Assembly: GCA_002405755.1 (NCBI GenBank)
Contig: DHMK01000078.1
Span: 1-34,609 of the forward strand
Direction: 5' to 3'
Length of the DNA stretch: 34,609 nt
From: Clostridiales bacterium UBA4644
GTDB lineage: Bacteria; Bacillota; Clostridia; Oscillospirales; Butyricicoccaceae
The notes under the pieces were generated by a model. The model did not search any database and had not been told where the DNA came from. It was given only the letters and a program-made list of their open reading frames with translations. A program made the position numbers and the translations under genes. The number at the start of each line of letters is the position of its first letter. The stretch's first letter is position 1. Shown here piece by piece: positions 23,922 to 31,244 of this stretch.

Positions 23922-24838
23922 TCCAAAACACACTCCTTTTGATGATCCAGGATCAATTGACAGCTCAGGTCCGGGCGGATGGTGGCCCGGCTCTGGAGCG
24001 TTAAAACAGAGGCAGTCACGGCGAAGCGCAGGGCTTCCCGCGGCTCCATGCCGGAGATATGGGCAAACAGCAGGCCTGCCAGCAGACTGTCGCCTGCGCC
24101 GGTGGCGTTTTCCGCCCGGGTCAGGGGGCGGGGCCTGGTCCAGAAGCAGCCCTCCGGCGAAGCGGTATAAACACCCCGGCTGCCCGCGCTGAGAAAGACC
24201 CGGGAAACGCCCTTCTCCCGCAGGGCGGCGGCGCAGTCCTCCGGGGTCTCCCGCCCGGTGAGCAGGCGGGCCTCCGCCAGATTGGGCTTGACGGCAAAAA
24301 GCATGGGCAGCACCGGCAGCAGCCGCTTTGCCTTGGCGCAGGAGACCGTGTCGGCAAAGATGGGCCTGCGGGAAAACCGCCCGCAAAGCCAGCGCAGCGT
24401 CTCCTCCGGCAGGTTGGCGTCCAGCACGATGGCAGACGCCTGCTCCAGCGTATGGGCCCGGCGCTCCAGCAGCGCCGGCGTCATGGCCGCCAGGATCTCC
24501 ATATCGTTCACTGCTGCGGCCATCTCCCCGTCGCCGGAATGGATGGAAAGATAAGCGCCGGTGCGCATCCCCGGCAGGGTGAAGGCGGGAGACAGATCCA
24601 GCCCGGCCCGCTGGCAGGCGTTCTTCAGAAAATCGCCGTTGGCGTCCTCGCCGAACACGGTGATCAGCGCGGCGGGAGCGCCCATGCGGCAAATGTTTTC
24701 GCAGATGTTCCGGCAGACGCCGCCGGCAGAAAGGGTCAGCTGGCCCGGGTTGGAATCTCCCGGCAGGATGGGGCCGAAGCTCCGTCCGCAGAGATCCACA
24801 TTTGCGCCGCCAACGCCCACGATGCAGGGCTTTTCCAA
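23918..24838 (-). CDS. psuK: Pseudouridine kinase PsuK (PfkB family)
   Basis: Sugar kinase of the PfkB/ribokinase family, 306 residues, here assigned as pseudouridine kinase because it is coupled to psuG. The N-terminal GGVCRNICENICRMGAP fits the PsuK-type signature (GGVARNIAEN-like). The PfkB C-terminal signature is NATGAGDSLLAGLL, with the catalytic aspartate in GAGD. KPNLAEARLLTGRE is also typical. The start is TTG at 24838, with AAGGAGG 8 bases upstream; no ATG is better placed. It phosphorylates pseudouridine at the 5' position. No pseudouridine transporter gene (psuT) is next to it. Confidence 0.9.
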   Translation of the reverse strand: MEKPCIVGVGGANVDLCGRSFGPILPGDSNPGQLTLSAGGVCRNICENICRMGAPAALITVFGEDANGDFLKNACQRAGLDLSPAFTLPGMRTGAYLSIHSGDGEMAAAVNDMEILAAMTPALLERRAHTLEQASAIVLDANLPEETLRWLCGRFSRRPIFADTVSCAKAKRLLPVLPMLFAVKPNLAEARLLTGRETPEDCAAALREKGVSRVFLSAGSRGVYTASPEGCFWTRPRPLTRAENATGAGDSLLAGLLFAHISGMEPREALRFAVTASVLTLQSRATIRPDLSCQLILDHQKECVLE

Positions 24839-24867
24839 GGGCGATCCCTCCTTTGCTTTGCAGCCTT

Positions 24868-24896
24868 ATCCTACCACGGCGGAGCCGGAATGTCAA
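24868..24896 (-). promoter_or_regulatory. Promoter for psuK-psuG-M42
   Basis: On the minus strand a perfect TTGACA (24891-24896), a 17-base spacer and TAGGAT (24868-24873), about 30 bases before the psuK start. Confidence 0.82.
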
Positions 24897-24940
24897 AGGG
24901 CAGGCGGGCGCATAGAATGGGCTGGGAGGTTAATTTACAT

Positions 24941-25447
24941 ATGCTTCATTTTTTGGAATACGACCGCCGGGCCGCCGCGGCCTATGCCCGCTACTGGGCT
25001 TATCGGCGCAACCCGCAGTATTTTGACTTCAGCGGCATCGGCGGCGACTGCACCAATTATGCCAGCCAGTGCATTTTTGCCGGGGCGGGGGTCATGAACG
25101 AGACGCCGGTGTTCGGCTGGTTTTACCGCACTGCCAACGACCGCACTCCCTCCTGGACGGGGGTGCAGTATCTCTATGATTTTCTCACCCGCAATCTTGG
25201 TCCCGGCCCCTTCGCCACGGAAACGGCGCTGAGCCGGCTGGCGGTGGGGGATGTGGTGCAGCTGGCCGCCGGCGACCGGCAGGAATATCATCATACGCCG
25301 GTGGTGGTGCGCATCGATGGGGAGGCGACGCTGGCTACGGTGATGGTCTCCACCCACAGCTACGACTGCGATTGCCGCCCCTTGTCCACCTATTCCATCA
25401 ACAAGCTCCGCTGTCTGCACATCGAGGGCGTGAGAAGGGAAGGGTAG
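24941..25447 (+). CDS. Putative cysteine amidase-domain protein (amidase_6 type)
   Basis: A 168-residue protein matching the putative amidase domain found in many Firmicutes. The active-site region reads FDFSGIGGDCTNYASQC with C37 as probable nucleophile. A histidine pair, H117/H118 (EYHHTPVVV), and a terminal HSYDCDCRPLSTY motif complete a papain-like arrangement. No signal peptide is visible, so it would act in the cytoplasm, mother cell or forespore. The ATG at 24941 has GGGAGGT 11 bases upstream; an in-frame ATG at 24917 would add 8 residues and cannot be excluded. CATAGAAT at 24911-24918 resembles a sporulation -10, but no good -35 is seen. It converges with the LysR gene, whose stop is 4 bases away. 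Confidence 0.8.
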   Translation: MLHFLEYDRRAAAAYARYWAYRRNPQYFDFSGIGGDCTNYASQCIFAGAGVMNETPVFGWFYRTANDRTPSWTGVQYLYDFLTRNLGPGPFATETALSRLAVGDVVQLAAGDRQEYHHTPVVVRIDGEATLATVMVSTHSYDCDCRPLSTYSINKLRCLHIEGVRREG

Positions 25448-25451
25448 AGCC

Positions 25452-26339
25452 TTACCGCCGCTCCTGCGGGAAGCTTGCCCGGGCCCAGCTTACGGCGTGG
25501 TCCCGAAAGCGGCGGGTGATGGTGGAGGGGGTGGAGGCGCGGCTGACGGCAATGCCGATATCCCGGAAAAAGGGCTGGTCCAAGGGCTTTTTCACGATGC
25601 GGAACCGGTCGTTGTGCAAAACCAGCTCGTGAACGATGCTGATGCCCAGCCCGCATTCCACCATGGCAAGGATGGCAAAATCGTTGCTCACCTCGAATTT
25701 GATGTTGGGCGACTGCCGCAGATGGTCCAGAAACAGGTCGATCTCATAGTCCTGCTCCTCCTTGAGACTGATGAAGTCCTCGCTGGAGAGCCGGCTCACG
25801 GGGAAGCAGGGCGCGTCCCGCAGAGGGTGCGCCGGCGGCAGGATCACTGTCAGCGAATCCCGCAGCAGAAACTCCGTCTCAAACTCGTCCGCCACGGAAA
25901 GGGCCAGAAAGCCGCAGTCGATCATGCCCCGGCGCAGCCAGGTGGCGATCTGCTGATATTCGCCGTTGAAGATCTGAAAGCTGATGTTGGGATATTGCAG
26001 GTGGAAGGCCTTGATCATCTCCGGCATCCAGCTGGTGGACATGCTGGTGAAGGAGCCGATGCGGATCAGGCCGGAGCGCAGCCCGTGTAGCTCGCTGACG
26101 GCAAAGCTCAGATCGGCCTCCTCCTTGGCGATGGCCTGCAGCCGGGGCAAAAGCTGCATCCCCTCGGAGCTGATCTCGATGCCGGTGCGGTTGCGCTTGA
26201 GCAGCGGCACGCCCCATTGCTCCTCCAGATCGGCGATCATGCGGCTGACGGCGCTCTGAGTATAGCCCAGCCGTTCCGCCGCCCGGGTGATGCTTCCGGT
26301 CTCCACGGCCTTCAGATAGGCCAGATATTTCTGGATCAC
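25452..26339 (-). CDS. LysR-family transcriptional regulator
   Basis: A 295-residue regulator. The N-terminal winged helix-turn-helix is clear (YLAYLKAVETGSITRAAERL, GYTQSAVSRMIADLE), followed by the substrate-binding domain (SGLIRIGSFTSMSTSWMPEM, AMVECGLGISIVHELVL). The start is GTG at 26339, because GTG-ATC-CAG begins the family N-terminus; a G-rich AAGGGGGG site is about 12 bases upstream. It is divergent from argC (182 bases between starts). Its effector is unknown. Control of the arg operon is a reasonable inference from position and the palindrome at 26443-26457. Confidence 0.93.
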   Translation of the reverse strand: MIQKYLAYLKAVETGSITRAAERLGYTQSAVSRMIADLEEQWGVPLLKRNRTGIEISSEGMQLLPRLQAIAKEEADLSFAVSELHGLRSGLIRIGSFTSMSTSWMPEMIKAFHLQYPNISFQIFNGEYQQIATWLRRGMIDCGFLALSVADEFETEFLLRDSLTVILPPAHPLRDAPCFPVSRLSSEDFISLKEEQDYEIDLFLDHLRQSPNIKFEVSNDFAILAMVECGLGISIVHELVLHNDRFRIVKKPLDQPFFRDIGIAVSRASTPSTITRRFRDHAVSWARASFPQERR

Positions 26340-26409
26340 AGGCTATCGCCCCCCCCTTTCTGTCTTTTCTTTATTCCGGTTTGGAATGGATAGCAGAAAA
26401 ATCATTTTG

Positions 26410-26438
26410 TTGCACGATTTTCAAGCAGATTATATACT
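26410..26438 (+). promoter_or_regulatory. Promoter for the arg operon
   Basis: TTGCAC (26410-26415), a 17-base spacer and TATACT (26433-26438). The predicted transcription start, near 26445, falls inside the palindrome described below. Confidence 0.8.
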
Positions 26439-26442
26439 AAAT

Positions 26443-26469
26443 TTGAGCGTGAATCAACATAAATTTCAC
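26443..26469. promoter_or_regulatory. Candidate LysR operator and second inverted repeat upstream of argC
   Basis: TTGA-N7-TCAA at 26443-26457 is a 15-base interrupted palindrome fitting the LysR T-N11-A rule. A second repeat, GTGAA-N11-TTCAC at 26449-26469, overlaps it. Both sit over or just after the arg transcription start, a position suited to repression. Confidence 0.45.
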
Positions 26470-26521
26470 CGGCCAGCCAGATCATTTCATGGGCGGGCCG
26501 GATCCAAAGGAGGAAAAACCA

Positions 26522-27595
26522 ATGATCCGTTATTCTGCATTGGGCGCGGCCGGCTATGTCTGCGGCGAGGTGCTGCGCATGATGGTGGCCCATCCCGACG
26601 CCCGTCTGGTCAATGTGCTGGATCCCTTTGGCGTGGGAACGCCCATCGCCGAGATCCATCCCGCCCTGCGGGGCTTTTACGATCAGAAGATCATGGACCT
26701 GACGGAGGAGACCGTCCGGGAGACCGCCAAAAACAGCGACGTGCTGCTGGTGCAGGTGCCCTCCGGCGAAGTCGCCAAATGGGCGGAGATCGCCCTCAGC
26801 GAGGGCGCGAAGGTCATTGATATCGGCGCGGATATCCGCTTCCGGGATGCGGCCGTCTGGGAAAAATGGTACGGCATGAAGCATCCTGATCCCAAGCTGA
26901 CCTACGATGCCGTTTACTGCATCCCCGAGGTCATGCGGGAGCTGGCCCGGGGCAAGGCTCTGATCGCCAACCCCGGCTGCTACCCTACCGCCACGACCCT
27001 GGCCCTGATGCCCATGCTGAAGGCCGGCCATATCGTGGAAAACACCATCGTCATCGACGCCAAGAGCGGCTTCACCGGCGCAGGCCGCCGTCCCACCCTG
27101 AACAAGCTGCTCACCGAGGCGGAAAATAATTTCTGCGCCTATTCTCTGGGCGGCGGACACCGCCACACCCCCGAGATCGAGCAGAACATCGCCTATATCA
27201 CCGGCCGGGATCTGATGAAGCCGGAGACCTGGCAGTATGTGAATTTCCAGCCCCATCTGCTGCCCACCGTCCGCGGCATCGAGGTCACCGTTTATGCAAC
27301 CTGCAGCCGGGACTATACTCCCGACGAGGTCTATGAGATGTATTGCGCCGCCTACCGGGACGAGCCCTTCGTCAAGGTCTTCCCGGCCAGCCAGCCCGTC
27401 CAGACCAAATGGGTCTACGGCAGCAATTTCTGCGAGATGAGTCCCACCTTCGATGCTCGCACCCACCGTCTGATCGTCACTTCCGTCATTGACAACATCG
27501 GCAAGGGCGCCGCCGGCCAGGCCATCCAGAACATGAATCTGATCATGGGCCTGCCGGAGACCACCGGCCTCATGATGCCCCCCATGTATCCGTAA
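26522..27595 (+). CDS. argC: N-acetyl-gamma-glutamyl-phosphate reductase
   Basis: NADPH-dependent reductase for the third step of arginine synthesis, N-acetylglutamyl phosphate to N-acetylglutamate semialdehyde. It has 357 residues. The catalytic cysteine is C153 in IANPGCYPTATTLAL, and the conserved histidines are in GGGHRHTPEIEQ (213-215). KSGFTGAGRRP is typical. The nucleotide-binding start reads SALGAAGYVCGEVLRMM, a variant of the usual GATGYTGxEL. The ATG at 26522 has AAGGAGG 8 bases upstream; an ATG at 26489 would extend the gene into the leader and is rejected. It is first in argC-J-B-D. Confidence 0.94.
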   Translation: MIRYSALGAAGYVCGEVLRMMVAHPDARLVNVLDPFGVGTPIAEIHPALRGFYDQKIMDLTEETVRETAKNSDVLLVQVPSGEVAKWAEIALSEGAKVIDIGADIRFRDAAVWEKWYGMKHPDPKLTYDAVYCIPEVMRELARGKALIANPGCYPTATTLALMPMLKAGHIVENTIVIDAKSGFTGAGRRPTLNKLLTEAENNFCAYSLGGGHRHTPEIEQNIAYITGRDLMKPETWQYVNFQPHLLPTVRGIEVTVYATCSRDYTPDEVYEMYCAAYRDEPFVKVFPASQPVQTKWVYGSNFCEMSPTFDARTHRLIVTSVIDNIGKGAAGQAIQNMNLIMGLPETTGLMMPPMYP

Positions 27596-27624
27596 CACAA
27601 AAACACAGGCAAAGGAGAACGCAT

Positions 27625-28851
27625 ATGGAATATAAAATCATCCAGGGCGGCGGCATCACCTCTCCCAAGGGCTATACCGCCGGCGCCGTTTATGTGGGCG
27701 TCAAGAGCCGCAACAGCCAGAAGCCGGATGTGGCCGTGGTCTATTCTGAGCAGGAGGCCGCCAGCGCCGCCGTTTTTACCACCAATAAGTTCTGCGCCGC
27801 CCCCGTGCTGCTGGATCGGGAGATTCTGAAGAGCGGCCGGGCCCGGGCCATCGTGATCAATTCCGGCAACGCCAATGCCGCCACCGGCGAGCAGGGCATG
27901 CAGGATGCGCTGGCCACCGAGCGGGAGGCGGAGCGTCTGCTGGGCGTGGGCGAAAATCAGGTCTTCGTCTGCTCCACCGGCGTCATCGGCCAGAAGCTGC
28001 CGGTGGAAAAGGTGCTGGAGGGCGTCCGCCGGATCATTCCCGATGGGCTGGACGCGGCCAACGGCTCCGAAGCCGCCTATGCCATCATGACCACCGACAC
28101 CGTCCGCAAGGAATCCGCCTATGAGCTGGAGCTTTCCGGCGGCACCGTCCGCATCGGCGCCATGGCCAAGGGCTCCGGCATGATCCATCCCAATATGGCC
28201 ACCACCCTGGCCTTCGTCACCACCGACGCCCGGTGCGACGCCCCCACCCTGCAGAAGATGCTTTCCGCCGCCATCGATAAGAGCTTCAATATGTGTACCG
28301 TGGACGGCGACACCTCCACCAACGACACCATGATCCTGCTGGCCAACGGCGCCTCCGGCGTGGAGGTAAAGACGGAGGAGGACAAGGCCGCGCTGGCCGC
28401 CCTCATCGAGCATATCTGCATGGATATGGCCCGCCGCATCGCCTCCGATGGCGAGGGCGCGACCCATCTGATCATTGTGGAGGCCAACGGTCTGCCCACG
28501 GAGCACGATGCCCGCCTGGTGGCAAAGTCCATTGCAGGCTCCATGCTGTTCAAGGCCGCCGTCTTCGGACGCGATGCCAACTGGGGCCGCATCATGGCCG
28601 CCGCAGGCTATTCCGGCGCGGATGTGGATCCCGCCAAGGCCGACTGCAGCCTGAAGAGCACCGCCGGCGAGGTCCAGGTGATGAAGGACGGCTTCGGGCT
28701 GGACTTCAGCGAGGAGCTGGCCAAAAAGGTCCTCACCGAGCACGATATCACCGTCATCGTGGATTTCCATTCCGGCGATGGCAAGGCCACGGCCTTCGGC
28801 TGCGACCTGACCTATGATTATGTCCGCATCAACGGCGATTACCGCTCCTGA
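27625..28851 (+). CDS. argJ: Bifunctional ornithine acetyltransferase / N-acetylglutamate synthase
   Basis: Transfers the acetyl group from N-acetylornithine to glutamate, so the acetyl group is recycled. It may also make N-acetylglutamate from acetyl-CoA. It has 408 residues. The self-cleavage site is A192-T193 within KGSGMIHPNMATTLAF, where the threonine becomes the N-terminal nucleophile of the beta chain. INSGNANAATGEQG and CSTGVIGQKLP are also typical. No argA, argE or argF is seen, in line with the cyclic route. An AAGGAG site precedes the ATG, 29 bases after argC. Confidence 0.96.
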   Translation: MEYKIIQGGGITSPKGYTAGAVYVGVKSRNSQKPDVAVVYSEQEAASAAVFTTNKFCAAPVLLDREILKSGRARAIVINSGNANAATGEQGMQDALATEREAERLLGVGENQVFVCSTGVIGQKLPVEKVLEGVRRIIPDGLDAANGSEAAYAIMTTDTVRKESAYELELSGGTVRIGAMAKGSGMIHPNMATTLAFVTTDARCDAPTLQKMLSAAIDKSFNMCTVDGDTSTNDTMILLANGASGVEVKTEEDKAALAALIEHICMDMARRIASDGEGATHLIIVEANGLPTEHDARLVAKSIAGSMLFKAAVFGRDANWGRIMAAAGYSGADVDPAKADCSLKSTAGEVQVMKDGFGLDFSEELAKKVLTEHDITVIVDFHSGDGKATAFGCDLTYDYVRINGDYRS

Positions 28852-28863
28852 AGGGTGGCGTTC

Positions 28864-29739
28864 ATGAACGAGCTTGCGTGCAAGGCAGAGATCCTGCTGG
28901 AGGCCATGCCCTACCTGCAGAAATACCGGGGCAGGGTCATCGTCGTCAAATACGGCGGCAACGCCATGATCAATGAAGAACTGAAAAACGCCGTCATGCA
29001 CGATATCGTGCTGCTGAAGCTGCTGGGCATGAAGCCCGTCCTCAGCCACGGCGGCGGCCCGGGCATCAATCAGATGCTGGAGCAGCTTTCCATCCCCGTG
29101 AAGTTCATCGACGGCCTGCGCTACACCTCCGAGGATATCATGCGGGTGGTGGAGATGGTGCTCATCGGCCGGGTGAACACGGAGCTGGTGGGCTATATCA
29201 ACAAGCTGGGCGGCCGGGCCGTGGGGCTTTCCGGCGTCAGCGGCGGCATTTATCAGTGCCATCAGCGGGAGGAACGGCTTGGCTTGGTGGGAGAGATCGA
29301 CCGGGTGGACGCCTCCGCCGTTCAGGCGCTGCTGGAGGCGGACTTTATCCCCGTGATCGCCCCGGTGGGCACCGACGGTCAGGGCCATACCTTTAATATC
29401 AACGGCGATACCGCCGCCGGCAAGCTGGCTGCCGCCCTGGGGGCGGAAAAGCTCATGCTGCTGACGGACATCGAGGGACTTTGCAACGACGTCAAGGCCC
29501 GGGATGTGATCTCCTATCTGAATGTGGCGGACGTGCCCGCCCTGAAGGAAAAGGGGACCATCTCCGGCGGCATGATCCCCAAGGTGGACTGCTGCGTGCA
29601 GGCCATCCGTGAGGGCGTTGCCAGCGTCCACATCATTGACGGACGCCAGCCCCACAGCATCCTGTATGAAGCCTTCTCCCCGGAAGGCTCCGGCACCACG
29701 GTTGGGGCCGGGCGGCCCAGCGTGGGCATCAAATGGTAA
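28864..29739 (+). CDS. argB: Acetylglutamate kinase
   Basis: Phosphorylates N-acetylglutamate, the second and often arginine-controlled step of the pathway. It has 291 residues. The amino acid kinase fold shows VVKYGGNAM (phosphate-binding), LSHGGGPGINQML, GLRYTSEDIMRVVEMVLIG, NINGDTAAGKLAAALGAEKL and the closing GGMIPKV. I prefer ATG 28864, which follows AGGGTGG and gives the usual N-terminus; a GTG at 28855 would add only three residues. It starts 12 bases after the argJ stop. Whether it is arginine-sensitive cannot be judged safely by eye. Confidence 0.95.
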   Translation: MNELACKAEILLEAMPYLQKYRGRVIVVKYGGNAMINEELKNAVMHDIVLLKLLGMKPVLSHGGGPGINQMLEQLSIPVKFIDGLRYTSEDIMRVVEMVLIGRVNTELVGYINKLGGRAVGLSGVSGGIYQCHQREERLGLVGEIDRVDASAVQALLEADFIPVIAPVGTDGQGHTFNINGDTAAGKLAAALGAEKLMLLTDIEGLCNDVKARDVISYLNVADVPALKEKGTISGGMIPKVDCCVQAIREGVASVHIIDGRQPHSILYEAFSPEGSGTTVGAGRPSVGIKW

Positions 29740-29761
29740 AAAATAAGAGGAGGATATCATC

Positions 29762-30985
29762 ATGATCCAGCTGTATCAGACCAACGCCGAAGTCATCGCG
29801 GCCGGCGATCAGTATCTTTACGGCAACCATATCCGTATGCCCCTGTCCATCGAGCGGGGCGAGGGCGCCTATGTTTTTGACAAGGACGGCAACCGGTATC
29901 TGGACTTCATCGGCGGCATCGCCGTCAACGGCCTGGGCCACTGCCATCCCGCCATAGTCAAGTGTCTGGAGGAGCGGGCCCACACCATCCTGCACTGCTC
30001 CAATTATTTCTATAATGAGCCTGCCGTCCAGACGGCCCGTCTCATCGTGGAAAACAGCTGCTTCGACAAGGTCCTCTTCGCCAATTCCGGCGCGGAGGCC
30101 AACGAAGGCCAGATCAAGCTGGCCCGGAAATATGCCAAGGACCACGGCCACCCCGAGCGCTTCGTGGTCATCACCATGAAGGAATCCTTCCATGGCCGCA
30201 CGCTGGCCACCTGCACCGCCACCGGCCAGTATCCCGTCCACCGCTATTTCGAGCCTCTGCCCGACGGCTTCCGCTATGCGGAGTTCAACAATCTGGATTC
30301 CGTCAAGGCCATCATGGACGAATATGTCTGCGCCATCCTCACTGAGCCGGTGCAGGGCGAGGGCGGCGTCCGTCCCGCCAGCCGGGAGTTTCTCCAGGGC
30401 CTGCGGGAGCTTTGCGACGAAAAGGATATCCTGCTGATGTTCGACGAGGTGCAGGTTGGCTCCGGCCGCACCGGCAAGCTCTTTGCCCATCAGTATTACG
30501 GCGTGGAGCCGGACACCTGCTCCATGGCAAAGGCACTGGGCTCCGGCGTGCCCATCGCCGCCGTCTGCGCCAGGGGCGAGGCCGCCAAGGTCCTGACGCC
30601 CGGCACCCATGGCTCCACCTTTGCCGGCGGGCCGCTGGCCTGCGCGCTGGCCGCCACGACGCTGGATGTGATGCTCAACGAGGGCGTTTTGGACAACTGC
30701 GCCGAAATGGGCGAATACTTCCGTCAGCAGGCCCATGAGGTCATCGAAAAGCACCATCCCGACGCAATTCAGGAGATCCGCGGCCTTGGTCTGATCGACG
30801 GCATCCAGCTGAAGCACCCCTCCGGCCAGCCTGTGGTAGATCTGTGCTTCCAGGATTCCAAGGTCCTGATCAACAACACCGCCGGCAATGTGCTGCGCTT
30901 CATCCCGCCGCTGATCGTCGGCAAGGAGGAGATCGACATCGTCATCAAGGCGGTGGACGATGCCATGACCAAGCTGGGCTGGTAA
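29762..30985 (+). CDS. argD: Acetylornithine aminotransferase
   Basis: Class III PLP aminotransferase converting N-acetylglutamate semialdehyde to N-acetylornithine. It has 407 residues. Motifs are LDFIGGIAVNGLGHCHP, FANSGAEANEGQIKLARKYA, LMFDEVQVGSGRTGKLFA (PLP aspartate), the Schiff-base lysine K257 in SMAKALGSGVPI, and HGSTFAGGPLACA. A strong AGAGGAGG site lies before the ATG. It is the last gene of the arg operon and is followed by a strong terminator. Ornithine or GABA transaminase is a less likely reading because of its neighbours. Confidence 0.95.
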   Translation: MIQLYQTNAEVIAAGDQYLYGNHIRMPLSIERGEGAYVFDKDGNRYLDFIGGIAVNGLGHCHPAIVKCLEERAHTILHCSNYFYNEPAVQTARLIVENSCFDKVLFANSGAEANEGQIKLARKYAKDHGHPERFVVITMKESFHGRTLATCTATGQYPVHRYFEPLPDGFRYAEFNNLDSVKAIMDEYVCAILTEPVQGEGGVRPASREFLQGLRELCDEKDILLMFDEVQVGSGRTGKLFAHQYYGVEPDTCSMAKALGSGVPIAAVCARGEAAKVLTPGTHGSTFAGGPLACALAATTLDVMLNEGVLDNCAEMGEYFRQQAHEVIEKHHPDAIQEIRGLGLIDGIQLKHPSGQPVVDLCFQDSKVLINNTAGNVLRFIPPLIVGKEEIDIVIKAVDDAMTKLGW

Positions 30986-31020
30986 ACAAGGAAAGCATTT
31001 GACCTGATCCGAGCTGTCCT

Positions 31021-31049
31021 GCAGCGCCGCGTTTGCGGCGCTGCTTTTT
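31021..31049 (+). terminator. Terminator of the arg operon
   Basis: A 10-bp perfect stem GCAGCGCCGC / GCGGCGCTGC with a GTTT loop, then TTTTT. Confidence 0.95.
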
Positions 31050-31087
31050 GCGTCCGGCAGAAAAAAGCGGGATTTGACCGGTAAAAT

Positions 31088-31140
31088 CACATTTTTTCGG
31101 ATTTTTTTCCATTTTTCCCTTTACAAATCCGAAAAATGTG
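31088..31140. repeat. Large inverted repeat over the symporter promoter
   Basis: The left arm at 31088-31104 and the right arm at 31125-31140 pair over 16 bp, with one extra T in the left arm and a 20-base pyrimidine-rich spacer. The right arm fills the -35/-10 spacer of the promoter for the symporter gene, so it may be an operator. It lies upstream of the predicted transcription start and so would not be in that mRNA. Confidence 0.75.
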
Positions 31141-31148
31141 TGTATTCT
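31120..31148 (+). promoter_or_regulatory. Promoter for the NSS symporter
   Basis: TTTACA (31120-31125), a 17-base spacer and TATTCT (31143-31148). It gives a leader of roughly 90 bases. Confidence 0.75.
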
Positions 31149-31209
31149 TAAAATTAATCACTTTTTTACTTTAGCAGGATCGCATGTTAAAGGAATGTCA
31201 AGATCAGAG

Positions 31210-31227
31210 CTGTGCCCGGAGGCACAG
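31210..31227 (+). other. Hairpin in the symporter leader
   Basis: A 7-bp perfect stem CTGTGCC / GGCACAG with a CGGA loop, ending a few bases before the GAGAGGG ribosome binding site. It may tune translation start; no T-run follows. Confidence 0.5.
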
Positions 31228-31244
31228 GAAAGAGAGGGTAACAT

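Noticed and set aside
23010..24896. 628-codon minus-strand frame reading through psuK into psuG as one protein
   Set aside because: The psuK motifs lie in a different frame, psuG has a proper ATG overlapping the psuK stop, and the upstream part of the long frame has no family match.
27415..29763. 782-codon minus-strand frame opposite argC-argJ-argB
   Set aside because: It spans three certain plus-strand genes and shows no motifs.
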